Below, in pieces: positions 7,227 to 14,681 of a stretch of DNA of 34,035 bases; position 1 is the first letter of the stretch; the number at the start of each line of letters is the position of its first letter. Position numbers and translations under genes: made by a program. The notes below the pieces were generated by a model that was not told where the DNA came from, made no database searches, and saw only the letters and a program-made list of their open reading frames with translations. The stretch lies in NCBI GenBank assembly GCA_934229625.1, contig CAKQDU010000011.1, positions 1-34,035 on the forward strand, given 5' to 3'. This stretch comes from an uncultured Alphaproteobacteria bacterium (lineage in GTDB: Bacteria; Pseudomonadota; Alphaproteobacteria; RF32; CAG-239).

Positions 7227-7255
7227 TTGATTTTCAGAGCCTGAAATTATATATT
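7227..7255 (+). promoter_or_regulatory. Promoter of the mlaA-mlaC operon
   Basis: TTGATT (7227-7232), 17-base spacer, TATATT (7250-7255), about 25 bases ahead of the mlaA start. Confidence 0.6.
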
Positions 7256-7279
7256 AAAGCGCAGTAAAAAGGGGATAAA

Positions 7280-8044
7280 ATGTTTTGTCTTAAAAAAATT
7301 ATGGCGTGTACGGTTGCTGTTTTGTGGGCAATGCCGGTATGTGCCGACAATAATGATGACGCGTTGGAAACGTATAATCGCGCGATGTTTGAGTTTAATC
7401 TGAAGCTTGATGAATATGTAACAAAACCGCTGGCTAAAGGTTATCGGGCAATTACGACAAAATTTATACGAGAAAGGGTTGGTAACTTTTTCAATAATTT
7501 ACGAGAACCGGCAAGTATGATTAACCATTCGTTGCAGGGAAATTTTGCAGAATCCGGAAAATCAGCGGGTCGTTTTGTAATAAACAGCACTTTGGGATTG
7601 TTGGGAACTTTTGATGTCGCAACAGGTTGGAATATTCAAAAAAATAAGACAGGGTTTGATAAAACTTTGGCCGGTTGGTGTGTTCCTGACGGACCATTTG
7701 TGGTGCTGCCTTTCTTTGGTCCAAGCACACCTCGCGCGGCGACAGGGTTGGCGGCAGATGCCGTGACCGACCCTCTCTATTGGTCTAATCAATACATAAA
7801 TTTCGGACAGGATTGGAAACGTTACAGCTTTATTTACGGACTGACAGCATTGGGATTTGTCAGCGTGCGTGAAGAAAATTTGGAATTGGTTGACAATTTA
7901 ACCGCTAATGCTGTTGATGCATATAGCATGGTAAAGTCTGCTTATGTGCAGAATCGCTTGAAAATAGGTTCTTGCAAAAGTAATGATGAACAATCTCAGT
8001 CTGCCAGTTATGATTTCGATTTTGATGAAGATGATGATGAATAA
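7280..8044 (+). CDS. mlaA: MlaA/VacJ family outer-membrane lipid asymmetry protein
   Basis: 254 aa. MlaA sits in the outer membrane and removes misplaced phospholipids from the outer leaflet, handing them to MlaC. Family marks include ETYNRAMFEFNLKLDEYVTKPLAKGYR near the N-terminus, FFNNLREPASMINHSLQG, a GRFVINSTLGLLGTFDVA block, and GPFVVLPFFGPSTPR followed by a DPLYW block. The start has GGGGA close upstream. A signal peptide is present, but the region before Cys22 (AMPVC) is not a good lipobox and VCA-D would suit signal peptidase I, so it may be non-acylated. The C-terminus is a run of Asp and Glu. mlaC starts 22 bases downstream, which supports the assignment. Confidence 0.93.
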   Translation: MFCLKKIMACTVAVLWAMPVCADNNDDALETYNRAMFEFNLKLDEYVTKPLAKGYRAITTKFIRERVGNFFNNLREPASMINHSLQGNFAESGKSAGRFVINSTLGLLGTFDVATGWNIQKNKTGFDKTLAGWCVPDGPFVVLPFFGPSTPRAATGLAADAVTDPLYWSNQYINFGQDWKRYSFIYGLTALGFVSVREENLELVDNLTANAVDAYSMVKSAYVQNRLKIGSCKSNDEQSQSASYDFDFDEDDDE

Positions 8045-8066
8045 CTTAATAAAAGGATAGAAACTT

Positions 8067-8657
8067 ATGAAAAAATTGTTTGCCACGTTATTTTTTACTT
8101 TGTTTTGTTTTCAATCTCAGGCAGCCGTAAATGCTGGAGAAGCTGAAGATTTTATAAAAAAAACAACAAGACAAGGAATTGAGGAATTGATAAATTCCGA
8201 TGTTTCAGAAAAAGAAAAACAGGCTCGCTTTACAAAATTATTTAATGATGACTTGGATTTGGATTTTATCGGAAAATTTGTGCTTGGGCGTTATTGGAAA
8301 ACAGCGACACCGCAACAACGAACAGATTTTATTGATGTTTACCGTAAATTGAATATTCAAACATGGTCGGAGCGTTTTAATGAATTTAAGGGAAAACATT
8401 TTGAGTTTTTGGGAACTGAAAACTCAAAATCTCAGGACCAAATTTTTGTTAATACTCAAGTGCCTATGGATGAAGGCGCGCCGGTTTCTGTAAAATGGCG
8501 CGTAAAAGAAACAAACGGCCGCATGCGGATTGTCGATATAATTATAGAAAATGTCAGTTTGGCGCAAACTGCCCGCAGCGAGTATACGGCATATATTAAA
8601 AAATCACCGAATGGTATTGATGGTTTGATTAAAGATTTGCGCGTGCGTTTAAAATAA
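8067..8657 (+). CDS. mlaC: MlaC/Ttg2D family periplasmic phospholipid-binding protein
   Basis: 196 aa with a signal peptide (KKLFATLFFTLFCFQSQAA). MlaC carries phospholipids between MlaA and the inner-membrane MlaFEDB complex. The family pattern is clear: FTKLFNDDLDLDFIGKFVLGRYWKT, TPQQRTDFIDVYRKLNIQTW, then beta strands including VSVKWRVKE and GRMRIVDIIIENVSLAQTARSEY, close to the hallmark D-x-x-x-x-G-x-S-x-x region, and a C-terminal helix. Length is typical. AAAGGA lies before the ATG. It shares an operon with mlaA; the ABC transporter genes are not in the window. Confidence 0.93.
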   Translation: MKKLFATLFFTLFCFQSQAAVNAGEAEDFIKKTTRQGIEELINSDVSEKEKQARFTKLFNDDLDLDFIGKFVLGRYWKTATPQQRTDFIDVYRKLNIQTWSERFNEFKGKHFEFLGTENSKSQDQIFVNTQVPMDEGAPVSVKWRVKETNGRMRIVDIIIENVSLAQTARSEYTAYIKKSPNGIDGLIKDLRVRLK

Positions 8658-8664
8658 TTGACTA

Positions 8665-8690
8665 AAGGGGCTTGCAAAGCCCCTTAAACT
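8665..8690 (+). terminator. Hairpin after mlaC
   Basis: AAGGGGCTT and AAGCCCCTT form a perfect 9-bp stem with loop GCA eight bases after the stop. The following T run is weak (AAACTTTG), so termination may be partial. Confidence 0.65.
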
Positions 8691-8730
8691 TTGCTATATT
8701 GCTTTTCGTATTTGCGGAGAAAATGAATCT

Positions 8731-9078
8731 ATGATTGTTGACGGCTACAATACAAAACAAAGAAATATTTTGATTAACAAGTGCTTTTATCAAACAACCA
8801 TGAAAATCATGCACTTGTTTGAAGAAAAGGGAAATAATGATTTTGCCAACAAAACCATTGAGGCTATTGCCGCCTATCATGATATTGTGCAGCATAAAAA
8901 ACGCAATAATTTTGACCAAGACTACAACACGGCTTTTGAAACAATAGATTCAGCAATTCGCAATATTGCCAATAAAGTTTTTTATATCTACGGAACTGAC
9001 AGCTTTAATCATGCTTATGATTCTTTTAGAGATTATAATTATGTTCAAGCTGTGCGCGGCCGTTTGCATCTAAAATAA
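8731..9078 (+). CDS. Hypothetical protein, 115 aa
   Basis: I do not recognise a family. The protein has no signal peptide or membrane helix, looks helical and is rich in Asn, Lys and aromatic residues (KCFYQTTMKIMHLFEEKG, AIAAYHDIVQHKK). It ends in RGRLHLK. GCGGAG lies 11 bases before the chosen ATG; another ATG at 8723 is out of frame. The gene sits between mlaC and gpsA on the same strand, with about 70 and 90 bases on either side. Confidence 0.7.
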   Translation: MIVDGYNTKQRNILINKCFYQTTMKIMHLFEEKGNNDFANKTIEAIAAYHDIVQHKKRNNFDQDYNTAFETIDSAIRNIANKVFYIYGTDSFNHAYDSFRDYNYVQAVRGRLHLK

Positions 9079-9168
9079 TTTGCTGTTGATTTTTTGTTTG
9101 TTTAGATTGCTAATTTTGGGGCATTGGTTGATAATGCGTATTATAATTTAAAAATATGTGAGGTTATG

Positions 9169-10146
9169 ATGAAACAAGTATCTGTAATCGGCTGCGGCCG
9201 CTGGGGAACATTTTTGGGATGGTATGTCGCAAATTATTGTAATGTCGATAGTGTGTTGCTGTATGGAATGTCAGGTTCTCCGTCTTTTGAAGAACTGAAG
9301 ACAACCCGAAAAAATGAATATTTGACGCTTAGCGACAATATGCAGATGACATCTGATATGGCAGAAACTTTGAAAAATGATTTTATTATCATTTCTATAA
9401 GTTGTCAGAATTTGCGCGATTTGGCTAAACAAATTAACGGTTACAACGTTGAAGGAAAAACATTTTTGTTGGCAATGAAAGGGTTGGAAGAACCTTCGGC
9501 AAAAATTTTGGCTGAGGTATTTAAGGAAGAAATTAAGCAAAATATTCATATTGCAACTCTCGGCGGACCTGGACATGTGGAAGACTATATGCGTAAGGTT
9601 CCTTCTGCTGCCGTGATAGACAGTTATGATGAAGAAACTCAGGACCGTATTATTAAATTTATGCAAAGTGATTTAATCCGTTTTTATTATGGTACTGATA
9701 TTATAGGTAATCAAGTCGGAGCAGCTCTTAAAAATGTTATCGGTATAGCCGCCGGTATTTTGGATGGCTTGGGATGGTATGGTTTGAAAGGCGCTTTGAT
9801 GGCGCGCGCACCTATCGAGGTTGGGCGTTTGATTAAATTTAAGGGCGGAAATCCGGCTTCGGCGTATGGTTTGGCGCATTTGGGAGATTATGAGGCGACT
9901 TTATTTTCTAAAAACAGTCATAATCGTATGTTTGGTGAGATGTTCGCAAAAGGTGAACGATATGGTAAATTAGCCGAAGGAGTTGATACTTTGCGAGCCG
10001 TAAAAGCTATTGCCGACCGCGAGCATATAGATATGCCGATTTGTCAGGCTCTGTATAAGGTTATTTTTGAAAATGCTGATATTGAAAAGACAATACGCGG
10101 TTTGTTTGACCGTTCTTTGAAAAAAGAATTTGATTCTATCTGCTGA
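9169..10146 (+). CDS. gpsA: NAD(P)-dependent glycerol-3-phosphate dehydrogenase family
   Basis: 325 aa. GpsA reduces dihydroxyacetone phosphate to sn-glycerol-3-phosphate, the start of phospholipid synthesis. The Rossmann motif is VIGCGRWGTFLG, where the usual form is GAGxWGTALA. KGLEEP, LGGPGHVEDYMRKVPSAAV and the active-site region VGAALKNVIGIAAGILDGL with Lys188 follow in the family order. The C-terminal helical domain has GDYEATLFSKNSHNR and YGKLAEGVDTLRA. The deviations at the nucleotide-binding and substrate motifs mark it as a divergent member. The ATG at 9169 is preferred because TGAGG lies just upstream and MKQVSVIG matches family starts; a TTG-started extension to 9124 looks unlikely. 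Confidence 0.88.
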   Translation: MKQVSVIGCGRWGTFLGWYVANYCNVDSVLLYGMSGSPSFEELKTTRKNEYLTLSDNMQMTSDMAETLKNDFIIISISCQNLRDLAKQINGYNVEGKTFLLAMKGLEEPSAKILAEVFKEEIKQNIHIATLGGPGHVEDYMRKVPSAAVIDSYDEETQDRIIKFMQSDLIRFYYGTDIIGNQVGAALKNVIGIAAGILDGLGWYGLKGALMARAPIEVGRLIKFKGGNPASAYGLAHLGDYEATLFSKNSHNRMFGEMFAKGERYGKLAEGVDTLRAVKAIADREHIDMPICQALYKVIFENADIEKTIRGLFDRSLKKEFDSIC

Positions 10147-10237
10147 TAAGGGATATGTTAACTCGTGCGGATGACGGATAATCCTTTGTCAGATGTAAGT
10201 GGATGTTAACAGATGTTTTTATGTGGATAAAAACAAA

Positions 10238-10282
10238 AAAACGGGGGTTTGAATGTTATTCAAAAGCCTCGTTTTTTTTATT
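10238..10282. terminator. Bidirectional terminator between gpsA and the 10297-10419 gene
   Basis: AAAACGGGGGTTTGAAT pairs with ATTCAAAAGCCTCGTTTT (one bulge and one mismatch), with A and T runs on the outside of both arms. The convergent genes share it. Confidence 0.85.
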
Positions 10283-10296
10283 AGCATAAGTGCTGA

Positions 10297-10419
10297 TTAC
10301 AAACTCTGCCGGATGTCTTTTCTATGCTTGTTACTTTGGTACCACATAGATGTTATGCCGACAAACACTAAAATACCGAGTCCGCAAACGGCCTCAATGA
10401 TAGAAATTACACTAGCCAT
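10297..10419 (-). CDS. Small single-pass membrane protein, 40 aa
   Basis: The frame reads MASVISIIEAVCGLGILVF, then VGITSMWYQSNKHRK and a short polar tail. One transmembrane helix (about 5-25) is followed by a basic tail, the usual layout of a bacterial small membrane protein with its N-terminus outside. Evidence that it is real: a complete promoter (TTGACA with 17-base spacer) upstream, an A/T leader ending in TGTGTT-ATGG like the other SD-less genes, and a terminator 15 bases past its stop. No family is recognised. Confidence 0.7.
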   Translation of the reverse strand: MASVISIIEAVCGLGILVFVGITSMWYQSNKHRKDIRQSL

Positions 10420-10456
10420 AACACAAAAATATTTAAATTATACATAAAACAGCTAT

Positions 10457-10485
10457 ATGCTAACTCTGTTGAAATTTGTTGTCAA
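10457..10485 (-). promoter_or_regulatory. Promoter of the 40-aa membrane protein
   Basis: Minus-strand TTGACA (10480-10485), 17-base spacer, TAGCAT (10457-10462). It is divergent from the promoter at 10529. Confidence 0.6.
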
Positions 10486-10528
10486 CCTATTACCTATAAT
10501 TTTTATAAAAATTTATTAGCCAAAAAGA

Positions 10529-10597
10529 TTGACAAATAGAAAAAATCAGGTTATAGTGACTGCATATTTTATATTATTAACTTAAATTATTTAGATT
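10529..10597 (+). promoter_or_regulatory. Consensus promoter and ATTATTAACTTAA leader
   Basis: TTGACA (10529-10534), exactly 17 bases, TATAGT (10552-10557). The leader of about 35 bases has ATTATTAACTTAA and then 12 bases to ATGG. No Shine-Dalgarno sequence is present. Confidence 0.85.
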
Positions 10598-11185
10598 ATG
10601 GATAGTGTTAAAAATCAGGCAGCTATTGCTGAGTTTATGGAGCGTATCAACTATTTATTTAAGGATACTTTATCCGCCAAACTTAAGGATAAGTATACTA
10701 AGATTTACGACAGACTTGTTACCTGTCAGAACATTCCTGCAGAACAGTTGGTTCCGGATATTCAGCGTATCAAACTTGTAGCACACGCTAAGACTGGTAC
10801 GATTACGCATCTGGTGTTTGGCAACATGCGCTATTTTGCAAAATCTAAGTTGTGCGAGCCTTTGAACGTTGGTCCGCAGGAAAATATTCTTTCGCTTGGA
10901 ACTTCTGTTCCGGAGAGAATTTTCTTGGCTAAGCTGAATACCGAAAATCTGTGCAAACTGGAAGAAATTACGGTATACAGCGAGGGCGAATCTACTGTGT
11001 CAGGCTATAACAAGCCAAAACTGACAAAGCTGGATATTGTTTCTCAAATACCGGAGAACTTGCTGCCGCATGTTTATGCCTATGAGCTGGACAGCAATGA
11101 ACTTCAGGACTATAACATTGTTTTGCAGCGCTACTGCTACAATGTGGTTTTGTATGGCAGTATTGCTGAACAAAATGAGAATTAA
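10598..11185 (+). CDS. Hypothetical protein, 195 aa
   Basis: I recognise no family. The protein has no signal peptide or membrane helix and appears cytoplasmic, with mixed alpha and beta content. An N-terminal helical third (AAIAEFMERINYLFKD) leads to a beta-rich middle (GTITHLVFGNMRYFAKS, ERIFLAKLN, LEEITVYSEGE) and a C-terminal part ending in LQRYCYNVVLYGSI. Its promoter is close to consensus and its leader is the clearest example of the SD-less class. Codon use seems slightly richer in G and C at third positions than in neighbouring orphans, which may indicate higher expression. It has its own terminator. Confidence 0.8.
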   Translation: MDSVKNQAAIAEFMERINYLFKDTLSAKLKDKYTKIYDRLVTCQNIPAEQLVPDIQRIKLVAHAKTGTITHLVFGNMRYFAKSKLCEPLNVGPQENILSLGTSVPERIFLAKLNTENLCKLEEITVYSEGESTVSGYNKPKLTKLDIVSQIPENLLPHVYAYELDSNELQDYNIVLQRYCYNVVLYGSIAEQNEN

Positions 11186-11203
11186 ACACTAAGTTTTTAA
11201 CAA

Positions 11204-11234
11204 AAAACACCGAGAAATTAACTCGGTGTTTTCT
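11204..11234 (+). terminator. Terminator of the 10598-11185 gene
   Basis: Perfect 11-bp stem AAAACACCGAG with CTCGGTGTTTT, loop AAATTAA. Confidence 0.88.
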
Positions 11235-11313
11235 GTTATGTATATTGTTTTTTTTTAACTATATGTTAGGGTTTTGACGCTAAAATTCAGCTATATTTTT
11301 AAGGAGAGTGACA

Positions 11314-11856
11314 ATGAAAAAATTGATTGCATTGCTTGGCTGTTTGGCCTTTTTAACGAGTGCCTGCGATAATAAAAAAGAAGAAAATAAAAATATCGAG
11401 ATAAAATCAGAAGTTGAAAATACAGCTCAGCAAGATGAGGCAAAAGTTTCCGAATCCCAAAAATTATGGCAAAAAATCAGCGGTGAACCGGCAAACTTTG
11501 AAAAGGCCTTCAGCCAACTTAACGATGTGCAGAAATATTATTTTTGTGCGGCGTTTTCGGTGGGGGCTATGTCTGTTTCGAAACCAGAAACCGCTTCGGC
11601 AATGGTAAAATATTTTTTGGGACTCGGCGTTGTTAAATATGGTCAGGGAATTGATGATACCACATATCCGGCATTTGATTTCGGAAAGCATATTTTTCGC
11701 TATGAACTTGTTGTAAACGATATTTTAGATAATAAAATTTGTGAAAACATTATGGTGGAAGCAACTCAATTTGCTAAAGATAAAAACTATACGGCAGAAG
11801 ATTTAAATGATAAGGGTAAGCCGGAAGTTGAAAAGATTGTTGAAAAGTTAAAATGA
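11314..11856 (+). CDS. Hypothetical lipoprotein, 180 aa
   Basis: A lipoprotein signal is clear: KKLIALLGCLAFL then lipobox LTSAC, with acylation expected at the Cys of the box. Asp follows the Cys, which in enterobacteria would favour inner-membrane retention; whether that rule holds here is unknown. A Lys/Glu/Asn-rich linker leads to a helical globular part from about residue 50, with LWQKISGEPANFEKAF and YYFCAAFSVGAMS. No family is recognised. AAGGAG lies seven bases before the ATG at 11314, so an upstream GTG in frame at 11308 is rejected. The glycosyltransferase follows after 18 bases, probably in one operon. Confidence 0.85.
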   Translation: MKKLIALLGCLAFLTSACDNKKEENKNIEIKSEVENTAQQDEAKVSESQKLWQKISGEPANFEKAFSQLNDVQKYYFCAAFSVGAMSVSKPETASAMVKYFLGLGVVKYGQGIDDTTYPAFDFGKHIFRYELVVNDILDNKICENIMVEATQFAKDKNYTAEDLNDKGKPEVEKIVEKLK

Positions 11857-11874
11857 TTTTTAAGGATTGAAAAT

Positions 11875-12735
11875 ATGCCTAAGATTTCTGTATTGATGCC
11901 TGTCTACAAAACTTCTGAAAAATATTTGCGAGCTGCGATTGAAAGTATTTTAGCGCAGACTTTTACAGATTTTGAATTTTTGATTTTGGATGATTGTCCG
12001 GACGATAATCGACAAGAAATTGTGGAATCGTATAAAGATAAGCGTATAAAATATATAAAAAACAGTCGAAATATGGGAATTTCTGCAGCCAGAAACAAAT
12101 TGATTGATTTGGCGCAAGGCGAATATTTGGCTGTTTTTGACCATGATGACATTTCTTTGCCGCAACGTTTTGAAAAAGAAGCGGCGTATTTGGATGCAAA
12201 TCCGGAATGCGGAATTGTCAGTTCCGCTAAAAAAGAACTGGCAAGCGGCAAAGATGTTTTTTTTCCCGAAGATGATGAAAATATAAAAAAATATCTTTTT
12301 ACAAAATGCTGTGTTGTTCATTCTGCATCTATGATTAGAAAATCTGTTTTAATTGACAATAATATCAGGTATGAAGGTGAGTTTTCTCCGGCAGAAGATT
12401 ATGCTTTATATTGTCGTTTAATCAATAAAACTAAGTTTCATAATTTGCCTGAAGTGCTGTTTTATTATCGTAATTTTGCCGGAAACACGTCACATTTGCA
12501 AAAACGAAAAATGGCTGACAAAACTTTGCAGATTAAAGAATTTGTCCGTCGTGAAAATGCAGATATGTATAACAAACTGCTGCCGTATGTGGAATATGTC
12601 AGCCGTGTCAGTTTTTTGGGAATCCATTTGCTGAAAATTGTATGTAGCTGTGATGTTGCAACCGGTTTTTTGTTTGGTTTTATTCCGCTTTATAAAATCA
12701 AAACAAAAGAAATTTTACGGTTGCCAAAAAATTGA
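11875..12735 (+). CDS. Glycosyltransferase family 2
   Basis: 286 aa, a GT-A fold nucleotide-sugar-dependent transferase probably acting on a surface glycan. The N-terminus has SVLMPVYKTSEKYLRAAIES and ILAQTFTDFEFLILDD, then NMGISAARNKLIDLAQGEYLAVFDHDD, in which DHDD is the metal and nucleotide-binding D-x-D region. The acceptor side has FSPAEDYALYCRL, the usual ED catalytic-base region. A weakly hydrophobic C-terminal stretch (GFLFGFIPLYKI) may touch the membrane. AAGGA lies eight bases before the ATG. The acceptor sugar cannot be told; no glycan cluster surrounds it. Confidence 0.9.
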   Translation: MPKISVLMPVYKTSEKYLRAAIESILAQTFTDFEFLILDDCPDDNRQEIVESYKDKRIKYIKNSRNMGISAARNKLIDLAQGEYLAVFDHDDISLPQRFEKEAAYLDANPECGIVSSAKKELASGKDVFFPEDDENIKKYLFTKCCVVHSASMIRKSVLIDNNIRYEGEFSPAEDYALYCRLINKTKFHNLPEVLFYYRNFAGNTSHLQKRKMADKTLQIKEFVRRENADMYNKLLPYVEYVSRVSFLGIHLLKIVCSCDVATGFLFGFIPLYKIKTKEILRLPKN

Positions 12736-12745
12736 AATAAAATAT

Positions 12746-12822
12746 TTGACAAAAAATATAAGACACTATATTATTTATGTAGTGTTTGTATTTTTATGTT
12801 TCCTTTTTAATTTTTTACTATT
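12746..12822 (+). promoter_or_regulatory. Consensus promoter and SD-less leader of the 12823 gene
   Basis: TTGACA (12746-12751), 17 bases, TATTAT (12769-12774), then a T-rich leader of about 45 bases ending TTACTATT before ATG, with no SD. Confidence 0.75.
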
Positions 12823-13740
12823 ATGAAAAATTATAGCTTACGTTTGGACGAATATACAATTTCTGCAAAAGGAAGTTGTATGTTCACTACTCAAGAAGAA
12901 GCTAAGTTAGCTTTTTTGCGGCAGGGAGTTTTCGGCAGAGTTACATTGGCGCAAGTTTTCAGCTTGGACGCGGCTTTTGACATGAATAATAATCCGGAAA
13001 ATATGACTGAATCAGTTGTGGTTAAATTCTTTTGGGTTTGCTATAAAGATGACGGAAGTATTTCTTATATTCCGCTATTTTATGAAGATGCGGATTTGGA
13101 TGAATTTCAATGTGATGATTTGCGCCCTCTGGACAAAACTACGCTGATATATAGAAATAAACAGGTGTATGTTTTGTCTGTAGATAGCAAAAAACGCATA
13201 AATGTCAGATTGCTGACACTATATTATTGTCAGGAATTTATTGAAATTTTGTGTATGTTGCAAGGTATTAAGCCAACAGAAATTTGTCTGGACCGCTTGT
13301 TTACATCTTGGGATAATAAAGAGGCCGGAATTTGTTGGGTTATTGTGCATGAAACGCGTGATGACAAAGGCGAAACTTCTGAAAAAGCAATGTTTATGCC
13401 GGTTAACATTTTTGATGGTCCAAAGCTGTATCAAATCGGTTTGAACAATATGGATGTTTATCCGGTAGAAGTAGGCGACGACATGGAAATTTCCGGAGTT
13501 TTATATCATCTGGAGAAGACCGGACACGGTAAGCTTGTTTTAGCTAAAAAGAATTTGCAGGTTGTCGGGAAAAAAATCACTCAGGCGCAGCAATATAAAA
13601 TTCATTGTTCTAAAATTGTGTTTAACGATGAATCTGATGTTGAGGCTACTGATTTTAAGATAGTCCCTCCTGCCGATTTGCCGAGACAAGTGCGCAAAGG
13701 TAAGGCCGTGATTGTTTCAATGAAAAAGGACGAGGTTTAA
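12823..13740 (+). CDS. Hypothetical protein, 305 aa, paralogue of the 13823 gene
   Basis: I recognise no family. No signal peptide or membrane helix is seen, and the protein is rich in beta strands. It contains a block FFWVCYKDDGSISYIPLF (about 68-85) that recurs in the protein at 13823 as LAWTITYADGFISYIPVL. A second block, NKQVYVLSVDSKKRINVRLL followed by EFIEIL, aligns with NYYILTQNSNNDLVILQL and MVRQIL in the same partner. A weaker internal repeat of the first block lies near 170-200 (ICWVIVHETRDDKGETSEK, then FMPVNIFDGP). The protein thus looks built from repeating W/D-G/IP modules, possibly binding modules. The gene has its own promoter and a terminator. Confidence 0.8.
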   Translation: MKNYSLRLDEYTISAKGSCMFTTQEEAKLAFLRQGVFGRVTLAQVFSLDAAFDMNNNPENMTESVVVKFFWVCYKDDGSISYIPLFYEDADLDEFQCDDLRPLDKTTLIYRNKQVYVLSVDSKKRINVRLLTLYYCQEFIEILCMLQGIKPTEICLDRLFTSWDNKEAGICWVIVHETRDDKGETSEKAMFMPVNIFDGPKLYQIGLNNMDVYPVEVGDDMEISGVLYHLEKTGHGKLVLAKKNLQVVGKKITQAQQYKIHCSKIVFNDESDVEATDFKIVPPADLPRQVRKGKAVIVSMKKDEV

Positions 13741-13755
13741 CCTCGTTCTTTTTTA
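13730..13755 (+). terminator. Terminator overlapping the stop codon of the 12823 gene
   Basis: ACGAGGT (13730-13736) and ACCTCGT (13740-13746) pair across the TAA stop, and TCTTTTTT follows. The next promoter begins at 13756, immediately after. Confidence 0.8.
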
Positions 13756-13822
13756 TTGACAAAAATAAAATGCAAGATTACAATATAGACATAATTTCAT
13801 TATTAACTTAATTATTATTGCT
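13756..13822 (+). promoter_or_regulatory. Consensus promoter and ATTATTAACTTAA leader of the 13823 gene
   Basis: TTGACA (13756-13761), 17 bases, TACAAT (13779-13784). The leader has ATTATTAACTTAA followed by 11 bases and ATGG; no SD. Confidence 0.85.
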
Positions 13823-14521
13823 ATGGGAAAGATAAATTTTTTACAGCATACTTCCAATGCTGATGCCAGCTGTATAGTGTTTTGCAGCAGTCAGGCTAAT
13901 TTGCTTCTATTGGCAGAAAATCATGAATGCAATGCAGTTTTGCTGAAGGTTTATGATGAAGATAGCAATGTTTTCTTTGTTTGGGGTGATATTGATAAAA
14001 AAGCCAAAGAAACGGTATTTACGGCTGTTTTCGCTAATGAAGATAACATAATTCCGCCTATAGAGGATGCTAAACAGGTTAAAATAGGGGAAGTGTTCAG
14101 TCATCATGATAATTATTATATTTTGACGCAAAATTCCAATAATGATTTGGTGATTCTCCAATTGCATGCTTTATGTGAAGAAAAAATGGTGCGTCAAATA
14201 TTGTCTGATGATGACGATTTTGCCGATATTGATGAAATTTTTCTATCAAAAATTTTTGTTATCGGAAATTGTAAGCAATTTTTGACTTTAGCTTGGACAA
14301 TTACTTATGCTGATGGTTTTATTTCCTATATTCCGGTTTTGGAAAAAGATGAAAAATTGCTGAGTGAGTATAATATTGAAGCTTTGCTGAAAGAACGCGC
14401 CGGCTCTCATTTGCCGATTAAAATGTATGATATGTATTATACACCAGTGCGCGATGTTTTGGGTAGTTGGCATATTGAATGCAGCAAAGAGTTAAGATTG
14501 ATTCCAATTTGCGGAACATAA
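13823..14521 (+). CDS. Hypothetical protein, 232 aa, paralogue of the 12823 gene
   Basis: I recognise no family. The two blocks shared with the 305-aa protein appear here in the opposite order: NYYILTQNSNNDLVILQL with MVRQIL at about 96-132, then LAWTITYADGFISYIPVL at about 157-174. An N-terminal stretch (NVFFVWGDIDKK, then IIPPIED) looks like a further diverged copy of the W/D/P module. The middle is acidic (SDDDDFADIDE). There is no signal peptide or membrane helix. The gene has its own consensus promoter and leader and a downstream terminator. The pair may have arisen by local duplication followed by rearrangement of modules. Confidence 0.8.
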   Translation: MGKINFLQHTSNADASCIVFCSSQANLLLLAENHECNAVLLKVYDEDSNVFFVWGDIDKKAKETVFTAVFANEDNIIPPIEDAKQVKIGEVFSHHDNYYILTQNSNNDLVILQLHALCEEKMVRQILSDDDDFADIDEIFLSKIFVIGNCKQFLTLAWTITYADGFISYIPVLEKDEKLLSEYNIEALLKERAGSHLPIKMYDMYYTPVRDVLGSWHIECSKELRLIPICGT

Positions 14522-14540
14522 TAAGTATTGTAAAAATTAA

Positions 14541-14577
14541 AAAACGGCAGGAATGAAAATTTCCATGCCGTTTTTTG
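14541..14577 (+). terminator. Terminator of the 13823 gene
   Basis: AAAACGGCAGGAA pairs with TTCC, a bulged A and TGCCGTTTT, followed by T residues. Confidence 0.85.
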
Positions 14578-14614
14578 TTTGTTTCAACGGCAAACGGAAT
14601 TGTTGATAAAGGTA

Positions 14615-14681
14615 TTGACGGCTGTGTGGTGATGATATATAACTAAAATCTGATATGTATAATTATTTAAATTATTGAAGT
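14615..14681 (+). promoter_or_regulatory. Promoter and SD-less leader of the 14682 gene
   Basis: TTGACG (14615-14620), 17 bases, TATAAC (14638-14643). The leader ends ATTATTTAAATTATTGAAGT before ATGG; no SD. Confidence 0.75.
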
